This document shows, piece by piece, positions 25,624 to 35,422 of a DNA stretch of 64,000 nt. Position numbers and translations under genes: made by a program. The notes under the pieces are model-generated. The model was not told the origin of the DNA. It worked only from the letters and a program-made list of their open reading frames with translations, and made no database searches. Position 1 is the first letter of the stretch. Each line of letters opens with the position of its first letter. Origin of the DNA: Gemmatimonadota bacterium (lineage in GTDB: Bacteria > Gemmatimonadota > Gemmatimonadetes > Gemmatimonadales > Gemmatimonadaceae); contig JAIUOB010000002.1 of the NCBI GenBank assembly GCA_020161135.1, positions 930,001 to 994,000 on the forward strand. The letters run 5' to 3'.

Positions 25624-27078
25624 CTAACCGTCGCCGCCGTGCTCGGCCGGTACGCGCGGTCGTGCACCTGCCAGGCGGCGCGCGCGACGGGCGGCACCCC
25701 ACAGCACCGCGGCCGCGACGAGCGGCCCGAGGCACGCGACGATCGTGCCCACGCGTCCCCCCACACCCGCCTGCCAACTGCTGCGCCAGCCGATCGCCTC
25801 GCCGGCGGTGCACAGCGCATCGAGACTCACGGCGACGGCCACTCCGGTGGCCCACCGCGCCGTCGCGCGGCGGGCTGCGGCGCCATGGCGCGCCGCGAGC
25901 GTGAGCAGACGCACGAGCGCGAGGAGCAGCGCGAGGTCGAAGCCCACCCACGCCAGCTGCACGGTGCGCGACGGGAACCAGGGTGCGGTGGGCAACAGCG
26001 CCAGCAACAGCGTCCACGGGACCAGCAGCACGACCAGCGCCTGGAGGATCGGGCGCGGACCGCGCAGCAGTGTCGCGACGCCGAATCGCCCCAGCGAGCC
26101 GCCGGCGAAGGCGCGCAGGCCGTCGACCAGCGCCAACCACCCCGACTGCTCCCGCGGCCACGCGAGGTAGATCGGTTCCCACCCGTCGGGGTCCAGCTTC
26201 CGCTTGAATGCCGAGAGGCCGGTGAAGTTGAACAGCGGCCGCGCGAGCCTCCGCACCCGCGCGAGTGACCGGTCGATGGGGCCATGCAGCGGCGCGAGGC
26301 CGAGCGTCGCCCACGGCACCTGCGCTGCGGAGAGGTCGCGCATGGCGTGATCGACGAGCAGCTCCGCCGTGCCGTTGGGGGCATCGGGATCGCGCAGCAG
26401 GTGCTCGAACAGCCAGCCGTCACGCGCGGGTACCGGCGCGAGCGCCAGCAGTCCCACGAGCTCCGCATCCTGCACGGCCACGTAGCAGCGGCGATGCAAC
26501 AGGCCCTGCGCGTCGCCGTCGGTCAGGTCGACGTGCACATGGAAGTGCATCGCGGCCATGCTGCGGGTCGCGCGCCACCGCGCGAGCAGGGCGTCCACGG
26601 CGGCGCGCCAGGGCGCGCGCGCGAGATGTGCCGGCGTGATGCGGTGCACGATCACGCGCTTGGCGCGCGCGCGGCGCAGCTGCTCCCGCAACGAGCGATG
26701 CGCGCGCACGTGCATGTCCCAGCGGCGTGGATCCCACGCCGGCTGCTCACCCACGAGGCGGCGTGCGAGCTGCGGGGACGACGCGAGGCGCCCTTCCGTG
26801 GCAAAGAAGCAGGTGCGACGTCCGGCGGCGCGCTGCGCCGCGACGAAGGCCTCGGCAACCGGCACGAGCGCGTCGAGCGCAGCCACCGGCTCCCCCGCCG
26901 CCACGGCGGCGCGACCCGTGGGCGCATACGGCACCAACGCCTCCGGTGTGCCCGGCGGTACCCAGACCGCAAGGTCGGGACCGACCGCGCGGAACGCCGT
27001 CGCCGTGCGACCATGCCGCGCCACCACCGCCCACCGCGTGGCGAACGACGCCGACTCGACGCTACCTTCGCTCGTCAC
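25624..27078 (-). CDS. DUF2156 (MprF C-terminal-like aminoacyl-transferase) protein with C-terminal membrane helices
   Basis: The product has 484 residues. The first ~310 residues resemble the GNAT-fold catalytic domain of phosphatidylglycerol lysyltransferase: [54 protein letters not shown] and [27 protein letters not shown]. The C-terminal ~140 residues hold about four hydrophobic segments. In MprF the membrane part comes first, so the order here is reversed. Aminoacylation of a lipid or other acceptor is inferred from the family. First gene of the LOG-kinase operon; its start is only 29 bp from the divergent upp start. Confidence 0.82.
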   Translation of the reverse strand: MTSEGSVESASFATRWAVVARHGRTATAFRAVGPDLAVWVPPGTPEALVPYAPTGRAAVAAGEPVAALDALVPVAEAFVAAQRAAGRRTCFFATEGRLASSPQLARRLVGEQPAWDPRRWDMHVRAHRSLREQLRRARAKRVIVHRITPAHLARAPWRAAVDALLARWRATRSMAAMHFHVHVDLTDGDAQGLLHRRCYVAVQDAELVGLLALAPVPARDGWLFEHLLRDPDAPNGTAELLVDHAMRDLSAAQVPWATLGLAPLHGPIDRSLARVRRLARPLFNFTGLSAFKRKLDPDGWEPIYLAWPREQSGWLALVDGLRAFAGGSLGRFGVATLLRGPRPILQALVVLLVPWTLLLALLPTAPWFPSRTVQLAWVGFDLALLLALVRLLTLAARHGAAARRATARWATGVAVAVSLDALCTAGEAIGWRSSWQAGVGGRVGTIVACLGPLVAAAVLWGAARRARRLAGARPRVPAEHGGDG

Positions 27079-27107
27079 GTCATCGCCCGCGCCCGGCCTC
27101 CGTCATC

Positions 27108-27755
27108 ATGTCCCAGCCGCACGACTTCCCGTCGCTGACCATCGTAGACCACCCGCTGGTCCGCCACAAGCTCACGTTGCTCCGCGATCGGGCGACGCCG
27201 ACGAAGCTGTTCAAGGAGCTCGTCGACGAGATCGCGATGCTCATGGCCTACGAGGCGACGCGCGATCTCATCCTCGAGCCCGTCGGCGTGGAAACACCAC
27301 TCGAGCACGCCACCGGCTGGGCGGTGCGCGGCAAGAAGCTCACGCTGGTGCCCATCCTGCGCGCCGGGCTCGGCATGGTCGAGGGGATCCTGCGGCTCAT
27401 GCCGTCGGCGCGCGTCGGACACATCGGCCTCTATCGCGATCACGACACCCTCGAGCCGGTCGACTACTACTTCAAGGTGCCGGGCGACGCCAGCGAACGC
27501 GATTTCCTACTGCTCGATCCGATGCTCGCCACCGGCGGCAGCGCGGCCGCGGCCGTGTCCTCACTCAAGCGCGCGGGCGCGACGCGTATTCGCTTCCTGT
27601 GCCTGGTCGCCGCACCCGAAGGGGTGGCGCGACTCACGCGCGAGCATCCGGACGTGCCGGTGCTCGCGGCCTCGCTCGATCGCGAACTCAACGAGCACGG
27701 CTACATCCTGCCCGGACTCGGCGACGCCGGCGATCGCCTCTTCGGGACGCGTTGA
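27108..27755 (+). CDS. upp: Uracil phosphoribosyltransferase
   Basis: The product has 215 residues. It converts uracil and PRPP to UMP in pyrimidine salvage. Diagnostic segments are [42 protein letters not shown] (PRPP loop), and the uracil-binding end [20 protein letters not shown] 27108 gives the normal family length. The divergent gene starts 29 bp away, so the two promoters must overlap. Confidence 0.97.
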   Translation: MSQPHDFPSLTIVDHPLVRHKLTLLRDRATPTKLFKELVDEIAMLMAYEATRDLILEPVGVETPLEHATGWAVRGKKLTLVPILRAGLGMVEGILRLMPSARVGHIGLYRDHDTLEPVDYYFKVPGDASERDFLLLDPMLATGGSAAAAVSSLKRAGATRIRFLCLVAAPEGVARLTREHPDVPVLAASLDRELNEHGYILPGLGDAGDRLFGTR

Positions 27756-27769
27756 CGCGCGACGTCGCG

Positions 27770-28423
27770 TCAGCCGAACCACTCGCGCGGTTCGTGCTTC
27801 TGCTGACTCGCCGCTTCGAGCACCCAGCCCTGATCGTCGGGTGCCACGACCTCGTCGGGGACCCGATCGAACCACGCGCGCGCCTGCGCTTCGTCACCGA
27901 TGCGGCGCCACAGCTCGCCCACGAGATAGGTGAGCACCGCGCGCTCGTCGTCCGGCACGCCATCGAACGCCGCGAGCGCATCGGCGAAACGCCACGCCGC
28001 AAGACGACGGAAGTACCGCTCCGCCTCGATGTCCCCCTCGTCGACACAGCACCACGCGGCACGCAGGAACAGGTCGGCCAGGTAGCGCGGCTCGTGTCCT
28101 TGCCACGCCGCGACCTTGGCCGCATGCTCGTACTTGAGCGAGCCGGACGGCAGCGCCGCACGCAGCGCCGGCGCCAGCACCGTCCACACCTGGTCGCGCA
28201 GCAACGCGCTCACCTCCACCCCCTCGCCGAAATCGCGCGTCGTCCCGGCATAGCCACACGTCGAGCACAGGTGCACGAAGTACGGCAACGGCTGCATGCC
28301 GGCCGCGCGCTCGTGAAAGTCGGTGCGCTTGCCGCCGTAGCCGTTCGTGGCCACCACGGTCTGCGAGCGGAACTGCCGCTCGCACACGGGACAGGCGAGG
28401 TCGATGAGATGCAGGGTCGTCAT
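27770..28423 (-). CDS. DUF2225 family zinc-ribbon protein
   Basis: The product has 217 residues. Two Cys pairs (LACPVCERQF and HLCSTCGYAG) probably form one zinc site at the N-terminus; the remainder is helical and TPR-like (for example RYLADLFLRAAWCCVDEGD and VLTYLVGELWRRIGDEAQA). This matches DUF2225, whose function is not known to me. ATG 28423 is chosen because the Cys motif follows directly. It converges on upp with 14 bp between the ends. Confidence 0.8.
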   Translation of the reverse strand: MTTLHLIDLACPVCERQFRSQTVVATNGYGGKRTDFHERAAGMQPLPYFVHLCSTCGYAGTTRDFGEGVEVSALLRDQVWTVLAPALRAALPSGSLKYEHAAKVAAWQGHEPRYLADLFLRAAWCCVDEGDIEAERYFRRLAAWRFADALAAFDGVPDDERAVLTYLVGELWRRIGDEAQARAWFDRVPDEVVAPDDQGWVLEAASQQKHEPREWFG

Positions 28424-28611
28424 GATGATGCGGGACTCAGGGTGCGCGATGGAGTCTCGGCAGCGGGGCGCACGGGGTTGAGCGTCGCCCCCGCCCCTGT
28501 CTTGTTGCGCCCCTCCCGGCGGGCTATCTTGCCGCGTCTTGTTCGGCGAGTGGCGCGCGCGACCGCGCGCCCGTTTCACGATCGCGCCGGCTTCCCGACC
28601 CCGGGTCGTTG

Positions 28612-29568
28612 ATGTTGATCAACCTCGTTCCCGATTTCCTCGCCGTTCTCGACGCCGACGATCGACACGCGGCCTACCTCGCGTACTTCGATCGCCATCG
28701 GGCCCTGCTGCACGCCTACTGGGACAACTACGTCCTCGAGCCCGAAGGCCCGCACTTCGAGGAGGTCGTGCGCGCCACCGTCGCCGCCGATCGCAGCGAC
28801 CTGCGCGCCCTCCTCGCCAGCACCGACATCGTCGCCCTCGCGCAGCTCGCCGAGGAGCGCGTCCGCACCCTGCTCGACATCGACGTCGCCTACGACATCG
28901 TCCTCATGGTCGGCGTCGGGGCCGCCAACGCCGGTGAACTGGTCGTCAACGGCCGCGGCATCGCGTTCGTCTGCCTCGAGCACTTCACCGGCATCACCAA
29001 TCCCGACACGCAGGGGCTCGGCCTCGATCCCGAGCTCATTCCGCTCTGGCTCGCGCACGAGATCACCCACGTCGTGCGCTACACGTCGCCCACCTCGCGC
29101 AGCAGCATGCGCGACCTCGTGACCGACGCCAGCGGGTACTACTCGTACTGGGAAACGGGGCGGCAGGCCGCGCTGCGCGAGCTGCTCATCAATGAAGGGC
29201 TGGCGGTGCACGTCTCGCGGGCCGTGAGCCCCGGGCACGCGACCTGGGAATACTTCGGCTTCACGCGGCGCCAGTATGCGCGCGTCCGCGAAGTCGAGCC
29301 GGTGCTGCATCGCGCCGCCGCCGCCGACTTCGATCGCGCCGCACTCGGCCTGCGCCTCCGCTACCTGTCGGGCGGCATGAGCGACGACGCGCGCACCGTC
29401 GAGCGCACCATCCTGCCCGAGCGCGCCGGCTACTTCCTGGGCGCGCGCATGGTTGAGCCGGCGCTTGCCGCGCGCGGCTTCGCCTGGTCGGTGCGGGCGA
29501 GTGCGCACGAACTGGCCGCGGTGGCCGAACCCGTCGTCGAGCGCCCGCGACTCACCATCGTGAGCTGA
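28612..29568 (+). CDS. Predicted zinc-dependent protease-like protein (DUF2268-type)
   Basis: The product has 318 residues. It contains LWLAHEITHVVRY (HEITH at residues 149-153) and, about 40 residues later, LLINEGLAVHVSR with Glu195 as a plausible third ligand, the HExxH plus N-E-G-L-A pattern of DUF2268 proteins. No signal peptide is seen, so it should act in the cytoplasm. Substrate is unknown. ATG 28612 is preferred to the in-frame TTG just upstream. It converges on mnmE. Confidence 0.75.
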   Translation: MLINLVPDFLAVLDADDRHAAYLAYFDRHRALLHAYWDNYVLEPEGPHFEEVVRATVAADRSDLRALLASTDIVALAQLAEERVRTLLDIDVAYDIVLMVGVGAANAGELVVNGRGIAFVCLEHFTGITNPDTQGLGLDPELIPLWLAHEITHVVRYTSPTSRSSMRDLVTDASGYYSYWETGRQAALRELLINEGLAVHVSRAVSPGHATWEYFGFTRRQYARVREVEPVLHRAAAADFDRAALGLRLRYLSGGMSDDARTVERTILPERAGYFLGARMVEPALAARGFAWSVRASAHELAAVAEPVVERPRLTIVS

Positions 29569-29612
29569 CGCGACGACGTCGGCACCGCAGAGCGCGGCGC
29601 GGGGACGTGCCG

Positions 29613-31046
29613 CTACTTGCCGATGCAGAAGGTCGCGAACACGCGATCCAGCACGTCCTCGACATCCACACGGCCGATCAGCTCCGTGAGCGCCTCGCGC
29701 GCGGCGAACAGATGCACCGCCGCCACGGTCGGCGGGAGCTGAGCCGACGCCCAGGCTTCGCGGAACGCCGCGATCTCGGCCAGCGCCGTCGCGATTCCCA
29801 CGCGATGCCGCTCGCGAGTGAGCACCGCACCGGCGTCGGCGACGCCGCCGCCAGACGCACCAGCGCCCCGGTCGTCCGCGAGCATCGCCCCGAGCTGCGT
29901 ATCGATGGCCGCCAGCAACGCCGGCAACCCGGCGCCGGACTCGGCGCTCACGGTGACGGTCGCGGCTCCGGCTGACGCGTCGGGCGGTGTCTTACCATCC
30001 CGATCGCTCTTCGTGCGGACACCCAGCACCGGCGCGCGCGTGAGCGTCGCGAGCGCCGTGCGCGTCGCCTCCACCTCGGCGTCGTGCTCGGCGCACGCCA
30101 GCACGAGCGTCGCCTCACCCACATAGCGCGTGCTCACCTCGATGCCGAGGCGTTCGACCACATCGTCGGTGTCGCGCAGCCCGGCGGTATCCACCAGGCG
30201 CAGGGGCCACGGCTCGCGATCGAGCAGCGCCTCGACCGCGTCGCGCGTGGTACCCGGCACATCGGTCACGATGGCGCGCGCCTGGCCCAGCAGGGCGTTG
30301 AACAGCGACGATTTGCCCGCATTGGGTGGTCCCGCGATGACCACCAGCGCGCCGTCGCGCACCAGCGTGCCCATCCTCGCGGTGGCCAGGAGCGCCGCGA
30401 GCGCCTCGTGCAGCGCCGCACTGGCGTCGGTGATGCGCGCGGGGGCGATGGGGCCGTCGTCCTCCTCGGGAAAGTCCACCGCGTAGGCCAGCAACGCTTC
30501 GAGCGCGAGCACCTGCTCGCGCAACGCGCCGAGTCGGCGGGAGAGTCCGCCATCGAGCTGGGCCAGCGCGAGACGGCGTTCGGCGTCCGTGCGGGCATCG
30601 ATCAGGTCGCCCACCGCCTCGGCCTGCACGAGATCGAGCCGCCCGTTCAGCACGGCGCGCCGCGTGAACTCCCCGGGCCATGCCGCCCGCGCGCCGGCGC
30701 GCAGGCACGCCGCCTCCACGGCCGCCGGCGCCACCGCGCCACCATGCGTGGTGATCTCGACGACATCCTCGCCGGTGTACGAGCGGGGCGCCGCGTACCA
30801 GGTCACGATCGCGTCGTCCAACGCGACGCCGGACTCGGCGTCCCGCAGGTGCACGCGCGTGGCACGGCGCGGCGCGAGGGTCCCTGCGCCAAGGGCGCGG
30901 GCGATCATGGTCGCCCGCGCCCCCGAGAGTCGTATCACGGCCAGGGCACCCCGGCCAGCCGGCGTCGCGCGGGCGACGATCGTGTCATCGCCACCCGGCA
31001 CCTGCGCGGACCACGCCGTCAGCGATGCCACGCCATCCGAGGCCAC
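29613..31046 (-). CDS. mnmE: tRNA uridine-5-carboxymethylaminomethyl modification GTPase MnmE
   Basis: The product has 477 residues. With MnmG it modifies the wobble uridine of several tRNAs. The N-terminal tetrahydrofolate-binding domain starts [22 protein letters not shown]. The G domain has G1 [10 protein letters not shown]2 DVPGTTRD, G3 DTAG and G4 TKSD. The C-terminal FCIGK motif, whose Cys is catalytic, is present. It lies 12 bp downstream of yidC in the typical origin-proximal order. Confidence 0.98.
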   Translation of the reverse strand: MASDGVASLTAWSAQVPGGDDTIVARATPAGRGALAVIRLSGARATMIARALGAGTLAPRRATRVHLRDAESGVALDDAIVTWYAAPRSYTGEDVVEITTHGGAVAPAAVEAACLRAGARAAWPGEFTRRAVLNGRLDLVQAEAVGDLIDARTDAERRLALAQLDGGLSRRLGALREQVLALEALLAYAVDFPEEDDGPIAPARITDASAALHEALAALLATARMGTLVRDGALVVIAGPPNAGKSSLFNALLGQARAIVTDVPGTTRDAVEALLDREPWPLRLVDTAGLRDTDDVVERLGIEVSTRYVGEATLVLACAEHDAEVEATRTALATLTRAPVLGVRTKSDRDGKTPPDASAGAATVTVSAESGAGLPALLAAIDTQLGAMLADDRGAGASGGGVADAGAVLTRERHRVGIATALAEIAAFREAWASAQLPPTVAAVHLFAAREALTELIGRVDVEDVLDRVFATFCIGK

Positions 31047-31058
31047 GGCATCCGCCCG

Positions 31059-32810
31059 CTAGCCGCGCACCAGCGGCACGTTCTTGCCACGCTCGCGCGC
31101 GATGAGCCACTGCTGCGGCAACGACGCGAGGTTCTGGATGAAGTAGTAGAGGTTGAGCCCCGATGCCATGCTGAAGAAGAGCACCAGCATCATCCCCGGC
31201 ATCAGGTACATCATCATCTTCTGCTGCTCGTTCGTCTTGACCCCGCGCATGCTGATCCACGACATGAGCAGCGTCGTGACCGCGACGAGGATCGGGATGA
31301 TGAAGTACGGGTCCTTGAGCGAGATGTCCGGGAACCAGAGGAACGGCACGCCGCGGAACTCGATGGTGTTCTGGAAGACGAAGAACAACGCCATGAACAC
31401 CGGCAGCGGGATGAGCATGGGCAGGCAGCCCGAGAGCGAGGAGAACGGACTCATGCCGTGCTCCTTGTACACCTGCATCATGGCCGCCTGCAGCTTCTGC
31501 GGATCGCCCTTGTAGCGCGTCTGGATGGCCTGCAGTTCGGGCTGGATGCGCTGCATCTGCATCGAGCTGCGCATCGCCTTCTGGTTGAGCGGCCACAGCA
31601 CGATGCGGATGGCCACACCGAACAGCACGAGAATCCAGCCGTAGGAGAGGCCGAGCGTGGCCTTCATCCAGAGCAGTGTGCGAATGACCAGCGTGGCGAA
31701 CGGCTGCACGATGCCCTGCAGCCAGCCGCCGTACGGATTGGACGTTTCGAACTCGCGTCCCATCGCCACGAGGCGCTTGAACTCCTGCGGCCCGGCGTAC
31801 ACTTCGAAGGCGGCGTTGCCGGCCTTGAGCGGCGTCACGAGTGTCGCTTCGCTGCGCGTCGCGGCCTTGGCCACGCGCGGGCCGCCCGTGAAGTTCACCT
31901 CGGCGAACCCCGAGGCGCCCTGGGGCGCGAGCACGCCGACAATGAAGTACTTGCTCTTCGCCACCGCCCAGGTGATGGGCCCGGCCTCGATCTCACGCTC
32001 ACCCGGGTCGAGTGACTCGAAGGTCACCTTGCCGGCGCTGCTCGCCTCGGGCTTGAACGCGTACTCGAGGTGGCGGTGATCCTCGACGGTATCCGCTTCG
32101 GAGCTGCGAATGCCGCGCGGCAGGTCGACGAGGAGATAGCTGTTGTCGGGGACGCCGGCCACGGCGGCCGCGACGTTCACCCGATAGCTGTCGGGGAGGA
32201 AGCTGTACGCGATGCGCACCGAGCGCGCACCGAGCACCGCCTCATAGCGCACCTCGCGCCCACCGTTGGCGGCGTCGGCCGTCGTGGCCGTGAAGTTGAC
32301 GCGCGACAGGTCGATGGTGTCGCCCGGCACGACGAGGCGGTACGCGAGCAGCGGCGACTGTGGCAGCGCGAGTTCGACGGTGCCCGTGCGCGTGCGTCCC
32401 TTGTCGGAGAGCGCGGGGTAGCGCGTCATCTCCGCACTCACGAGCGCGGCGCCGCGGCTCGACGTGCGATAGATCGCCGGCGTGGTGGTCACCACCGCCG
32501 TGTCGACCCGCGTCGGCTGGGCGAGCTGCGCCTGCGCAAGCTGCGCACTGTCCATGGCGCTCGTTGCAGCGCCCATCGCGGCCGTCGGCGCGGCCGGGGC
32601 AGCCGACGCGGTGCCTGCAGACGCAGCGCCCGCCGAGGCAGCACCTGCCGTCCCGCTCACGGTGGGGGTGGCCGAGGGCGACGCGTCGGTCTGGGCGGCC
32701 CGCGTGCTGTCGGCGAGGGGTGCCGACGGCGGCGTGGGAAAGAGGTAGGGCGTGGCGAGCAGGACCGCCGCCATCAGGACGACGGCGAGGACGAGACGGC
32801 GTGGTTCCAT
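31059..32810 (-). CDS. yidC: Membrane protein insertase YidC
   Basis: The product has 583 residues. It inserts proteins into the inner membrane, with or without SecYEG. An N-terminal helix is followed by an Ala/Ser/Thr-rich linker (about residues 35-90), then the large periplasmic beta domain (to about 340). The insertase core has LLWMKATLGLSYGWILVLFG, NQKAMRSSMQMQRIQPELQ, GMSPFSSLSGCLPMLIPLPV and a conserved Arg within AIRIVLWP in the hydrophilic groove. The periplasmic P1 domain marks a Gram-negative-type YidC. Neighbours yidD, rnpA and rpmH match the conserved block. Confidence 0.98.
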   Translation of the reverse strand: MEPRRLVLAVVLMAAVLLATPYLFPTPPSAPLADSTRAAQTDASPSATPTVSGTAGAASAGAASAGTASAAPAAPTAAMGAATSAMDSAQLAQAQLAQPTRVDTAVVTTTPAIYRTSSRGAALVSAEMTRYPALSDKGRTRTGTVELALPQSPLLAYRLVVPGDTIDLSRVNFTATTADAANGGREVRYEAVLGARSVRIAYSFLPDSYRVNVAAAVAGVPDNSYLLVDLPRGIRSSEADTVEDHRHLEYAFKPEASSAGKVTFESLDPGEREIEAGPITWAVAKSKYFIVGVLAPQGASGFAEVNFTGGPRVAKAATRSEATLVTPLKAGNAAFEVYAGPQEFKRLVAMGREFETSNPYGGWLQGIVQPFATLVIRTLLWMKATLGLSYGWILVLFGVAIRIVLWPLNQKAMRSSMQMQRIQPELQAIQTRYKGDPQKLQAAMMQVYKEHGMSPFSSLSGCLPMLIPLPVFMALFFVFQNTIEFRGVPFLWFPDISLKDPYFIIPILVAVTTLLMSWISMRGVKTNEQQKMMMYLMPGMMLVLFFSMASGLNLYYFIQNLASLPQQWLIARERGKNVPLVRG

Positions 32811-32867
32811 GGGAGAGTGACGGGAATCGCGCGGAGCGAGCGGTCGCGTCGGCGCGACGGTCGGGAA

Positions 32868-33131
32868 TCAGGGCACAGGATCGAAGCCGCCGGGGCGGAA
32901 CGGATGGCAGCGGCCGATACGGCGCAACGCCATCCACCCACCCCGCAGGGCACCGTGCTTCTCCAGCGCCTCGATGGCGTAGGCAGAGCACGAAGGATAA
33001 TACCGGCAGCCCCCCCCGAAGATGGGCGAGAGCGCCACCTGATATCCGCGAACGGTAAGAATCAGGAGGCGTCGCGGCCACGCGGCGAGCGCGCGCGGTG
33101 CGGGGGTGTCGGCCACGGCCGGCTCGCTCAC
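32868..33131 (-). CDS. yidD: Membrane protein insertion efficiency factor YidD
   Basis: The product has 87 residues. Hallmarks are [33 protein letters not shown] and [17 protein letters not shown]. The start is GTG 33131, which overlaps the rnpA stop as GTGA, so translation is coupled. YidD assists YidC-dependent insertion. Confidence 0.97.
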   Translation of the reverse strand: MSEPAVADTPAPRALAAWPRRLLILTVRGYQVALSPIFGGGCRYYPSCSAYAIEALEKHGALRGGWMALRRIGRCHPFRPGGFDPVP

Positions 33132-33436
33132 GAAAGCCGCCGGACGGCGGCGGCCAGCTCGTCGCGCAGGGTGTCGAGCGGCCGCGTGTACGCCACGGGG
33201 AGCACACGAATGACCAGGTCCACCGGCGCCAGCGTGGGGAGCATGTGCAATCGTACGACCTCGCGGAGACGCCGTTTCAGTCGATTGCGCGCCACCGCCG
33301 ACTGCTTGTAGCGCGGCACGACGAATCCGACCCGTGGAAACGGCAGAAGGGAAGCGGTGGCACGCACGTCCATGGACGCGGTGCGCGCACGCTTCCCTTC
33401 GTGTCTGACCCGCTCGAGGTCGACGCCCCGCGTCAG
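33128..33436 (-). CDS. rnpA: Ribonuclease P protein component, probable non-canonical start
   Basis: The product is about 102 residues if it starts at CTG 33436, or 81 if it starts at the first ATG (33373). RnpA helps RNase P RNA (rnpB at 37839) process tRNA precursors. The RNR core is clear: [27 protein letters not shown]. The conserved N-terminal helix and strand ([20 protein letters not shown]) lies upstream of the ATG in the same open frame, but no ATG, GTG or TTG precedes it before the in-frame stop inside rpmH. I therefore extend to CTG 33436, which has no Shine-Dalgarno; initiation by coupling to rpmH, 28 bp upstream, is a guess. Gene identity is certain, start is not. Confidence 0.85.
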   Translation of the reverse strand: MTRGVDLERVRHEGKRARTASMDVRATASLLPFPRVGFVVPRYKQSAVARNRLKRRLREVVRLHMLPTLAPVDLVIRVLPVAYTRPLDTLRDELAAAVRRLS

Positions 33437-33464
33437 CCGTTGCTGACGCGGAAACGGCCGCGGC

Positions 33465-33629
33465 TCAGGCGCCGGCGTACTTCGACGGGAGCTTGACGGT
33501 GAGCTGCTTGCGCCCCTTGCGGCGGCGGCGGCTCAGCACTTCGCGACCCCACTTCGTCTCCATGCGCGCACGGAAGCCGTGCTTGCGGATACGACGCGTG
33601 TTGCGCGGACGATAGGTGGGCTTGCCCAT
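33465..33629 (-). CDS. rpmH: 50S ribosomal protein L34
   Basis: The product has 54 residues: [39 protein letters not shown], with a C-terminal extension LPSKYAGA beyond the usual 44-47 residues. ATG 33629 is the only start giving the conserved N-terminus. Transcribed from the promoter at 33731-33759 away from dnaA. Confidence 0.97.
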   Translation of the reverse strand: MGKPTYRPRNTRRIRKHGFRARMETKWGREVLSRRRRKGRKQLTVKLPSKYAGA

Positions 33630-33730
33630 ATGCTGCTCGTGGTATCGCGAGGAATGTGATCGGGTCGGTGCCCCGACGAGGACGGACGGCACCACCTGCA
33701 TGGCGCCATGCGGCTCAACCGGAGCCTTGA

Positions 33731-33759
33731 AGAGTAGCCCGGTCGGTGGGCGTGGTCAA
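33731..33759 (-). promoter_or_regulatory. Sigma-70-type promoter for rpmH-rnpA-yidD-yidC
   Basis: On the minus strand TTGACC (33759-33754), a 17-bp spacer, and TACTCT (33736-33731) give a near-consensus promoter about 100 bp upstream of rpmH and reading toward it. Confidence 0.65.
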
Positions 33760-33873
33760 GTGGGGAAACGGGTGATAAATGGGCCCGGGACAACGAGTTG
33801 GCGCCCATCTCCGGCATTTGCCTGCCCTCACGTATCACGCGCGGCCCGCGCCCCGCCGACCCCGCCCGTTTGG

Positions 33874-33903
33874 TTGACTTATCCACAGCGGCGCGGGTAC
33901 CTT
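33874..33903 (+). promoter_or_regulatory. Probable dnaA promoter containing a perfect DnaA box
   Basis: TTGACT (33874-33879) and TACCTT (33898-33903) are spaced by 18 bp, about 100 bp before dnaA. The perfect DnaA box TTATCCACA (33879-33887) sits in the spacer, the classic layout for autorepression by DnaA. The surrounding 374-bp rpmH-dnaA gap (33630-34003) also contains the rpmH promoter; no other DnaA box of that quality is visible. Confidence 0.6.
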
Positions 33904-34003
33904 CGCCCCCCCGATCCGGCGCCCCACTCCGCGCCGCCGACCTGCGGCCCACCTCCGGGCCACACGGGTCCCCGACGCTCTGCCACCACCCCGCGCCCGC
34001 CCG

Positions 34004-35422
34004 ATGTCACTCTCCGCCACGGAAATCTGGGACCGCCTGCGCCTGCGCGCGCGGCAAGTCCTCCCAGAGCAAACCGTGAAGACGTGGCTCGAGCCCACCG
34101 CCGCGCTCGGCGTCGAAGGCGACACCCTCCTGGTCGGCGCCCCCGACCAGTTCTCGGCCGACTGGAACGAGTCCAAGCACGCCGACCTCCTCGCCGGATT
34201 CGCCCCGGTCGCGCTCGGTCACCCCATCAAGGTGCGCTTCCGGGTGCACGAGGATAGGGTCACCCAGCGGCAGATGGACATGTTCGTGGCGCCGCCGCCG
34301 GCTCCAATTGTCGCGACACCAGCGGCGCAGCAGCCGCGCATGTCGACGCCACTGAACCCGCGTTACACCTTCGACCAGTTCGTCATCGGCAAGTCCAACG
34401 ACGTTGCCGCCGCCGCCGCCCAGGCCGCCGCCCAAGCACCGGGCAAGGTCTACAACCCGCTCTTCATCTACGGCGAAACCGGGCTCGGCAAGACCCACCT
34501 CATGCAGGGCATCGCGCACGAGCTCCTCAAGCGCACCCCCACCCTGCGCCTCGCCTACGTCGGCACCGAGCAATTCACCAACGAGTTCATCTCGGCCATC
34601 CAGGCCGGCCAGATGGGCGACTTCCGGCGCCGCTTCCGCGAGATCGACCTCCTCCTTGTCGACGACGTCCAGTTCCTCAAGGGCAAGGAGTCCACGCAGG
34701 AAGAGTTCTTCCACACCTTCAACGCCATCTACGAGGCGGGGCGCCAGATCGTCCTCACCTCCGACCGGCCGCCGAAGGAGATCCCCGGCCTCGAGTCGCG
34801 TCTCGTCTCCCGCTTCGAGTGGGGGATGGTCGCCAACATCGATGCCCCCGACCTCGAGCATCGCATCGCGATCCTCAAGAAGAAGGCGAGCCTCGATCAT
34901 CTCGAGCTCACCATCCCCGACGAGGTCATCGAGTTCATCGCCCAGCACGTGAAGTCGTCGGTGCGCGAACTCGAAGGGTCGATCATCAAGCTGCTGGCGT
35001 ACGCGTCGCTCAAGCACCGCGACATCTCCGTCGACCTCGCGCGCGAGGCGCTGCGCGACAAGCTCCGGGGCGGCGCGTCGTCCGACTTCCCGGACGTCCC
35101 GCCCACCGCCATCACCGTCGCCACCATCCAGCAGGTGGTCGCGCGGGAGTGGGGGGTGACGCCCGACGGCCTCCGCTCCAAGACGCGCACCAAGCAGCTC
35201 ACCGTGCCGCGCCAGGTGGCCATGTACCTTTGCCGGGAGCTGCTGGCGCTGCAGCTCGTCGAGATCGGCAACGCGTTCGGTGGACGCGATCACTCCACCG
35301 TCATCCATTCCCTCGATCGCGTGGCCGAGGACATGGCGGGCGAGCCCGGGTTCAGCGACCGCGTCCTCAAGGTGCGCGGGATGTTGGAAACCCTGCGGAC
35401 AACCGGACAACTGGGGAGCTGA
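34004..35422 (+). CDS. dnaA: Chromosomal replication initiator protein DnaA
   Basis: The product has 472 residues. Domain I (EIWDRLRLRARQVLPEQTVKTW) is followed by a short linker, the AAA+ core beginning NPRYTFDQFVIGKSN, Walker A GETGLGKTHLMQ, Walker B LLLVDDVQFLKGK, and sensor II. The C-terminal HTH carries the DnaA signature GGRDHSTVIHSLDRV. All elements needed for origin melting are intact. It lies divergent from rpmH and upstream of dnaN in the usual origin arrangement. Confidence 0.99.
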   Translation: MSLSATEIWDRLRLRARQVLPEQTVKTWLEPTAALGVEGDTLLVGAPDQFSADWNESKHADLLAGFAPVALGHPIKVRFRVHEDRVTQRQMDMFVAPPPAPIVATPAAQQPRMSTPLNPRYTFDQFVIGKSNDVAAAAAQAAAQAPGKVYNPLFIYGETGLGKTHLMQGIAHELLKRTPTLRLAYVGTEQFTNEFISAIQAGQMGDFRRRFREIDLLLVDDVQFLKGKESTQEEFFHTFNAIYEAGRQIVLTSDRPPKEIPGLESRLVSRFEWGMVANIDAPDLEHRIAILKKKASLDHLELTIPDEVIEFIAQHVKSSVRELEGSIIKLLAYASLKHRDISVDLAREALRDKLRGGASSDFPDVPPTAITVATIQQVVAREWGVTPDGLRSKTRTKQLTVPRQVAMYLCRELLALQLVEIGNAFGGRDHSTVIHSLDRVAEDMAGEPGFSDRVLKVRGMLETLRTTGQLGS

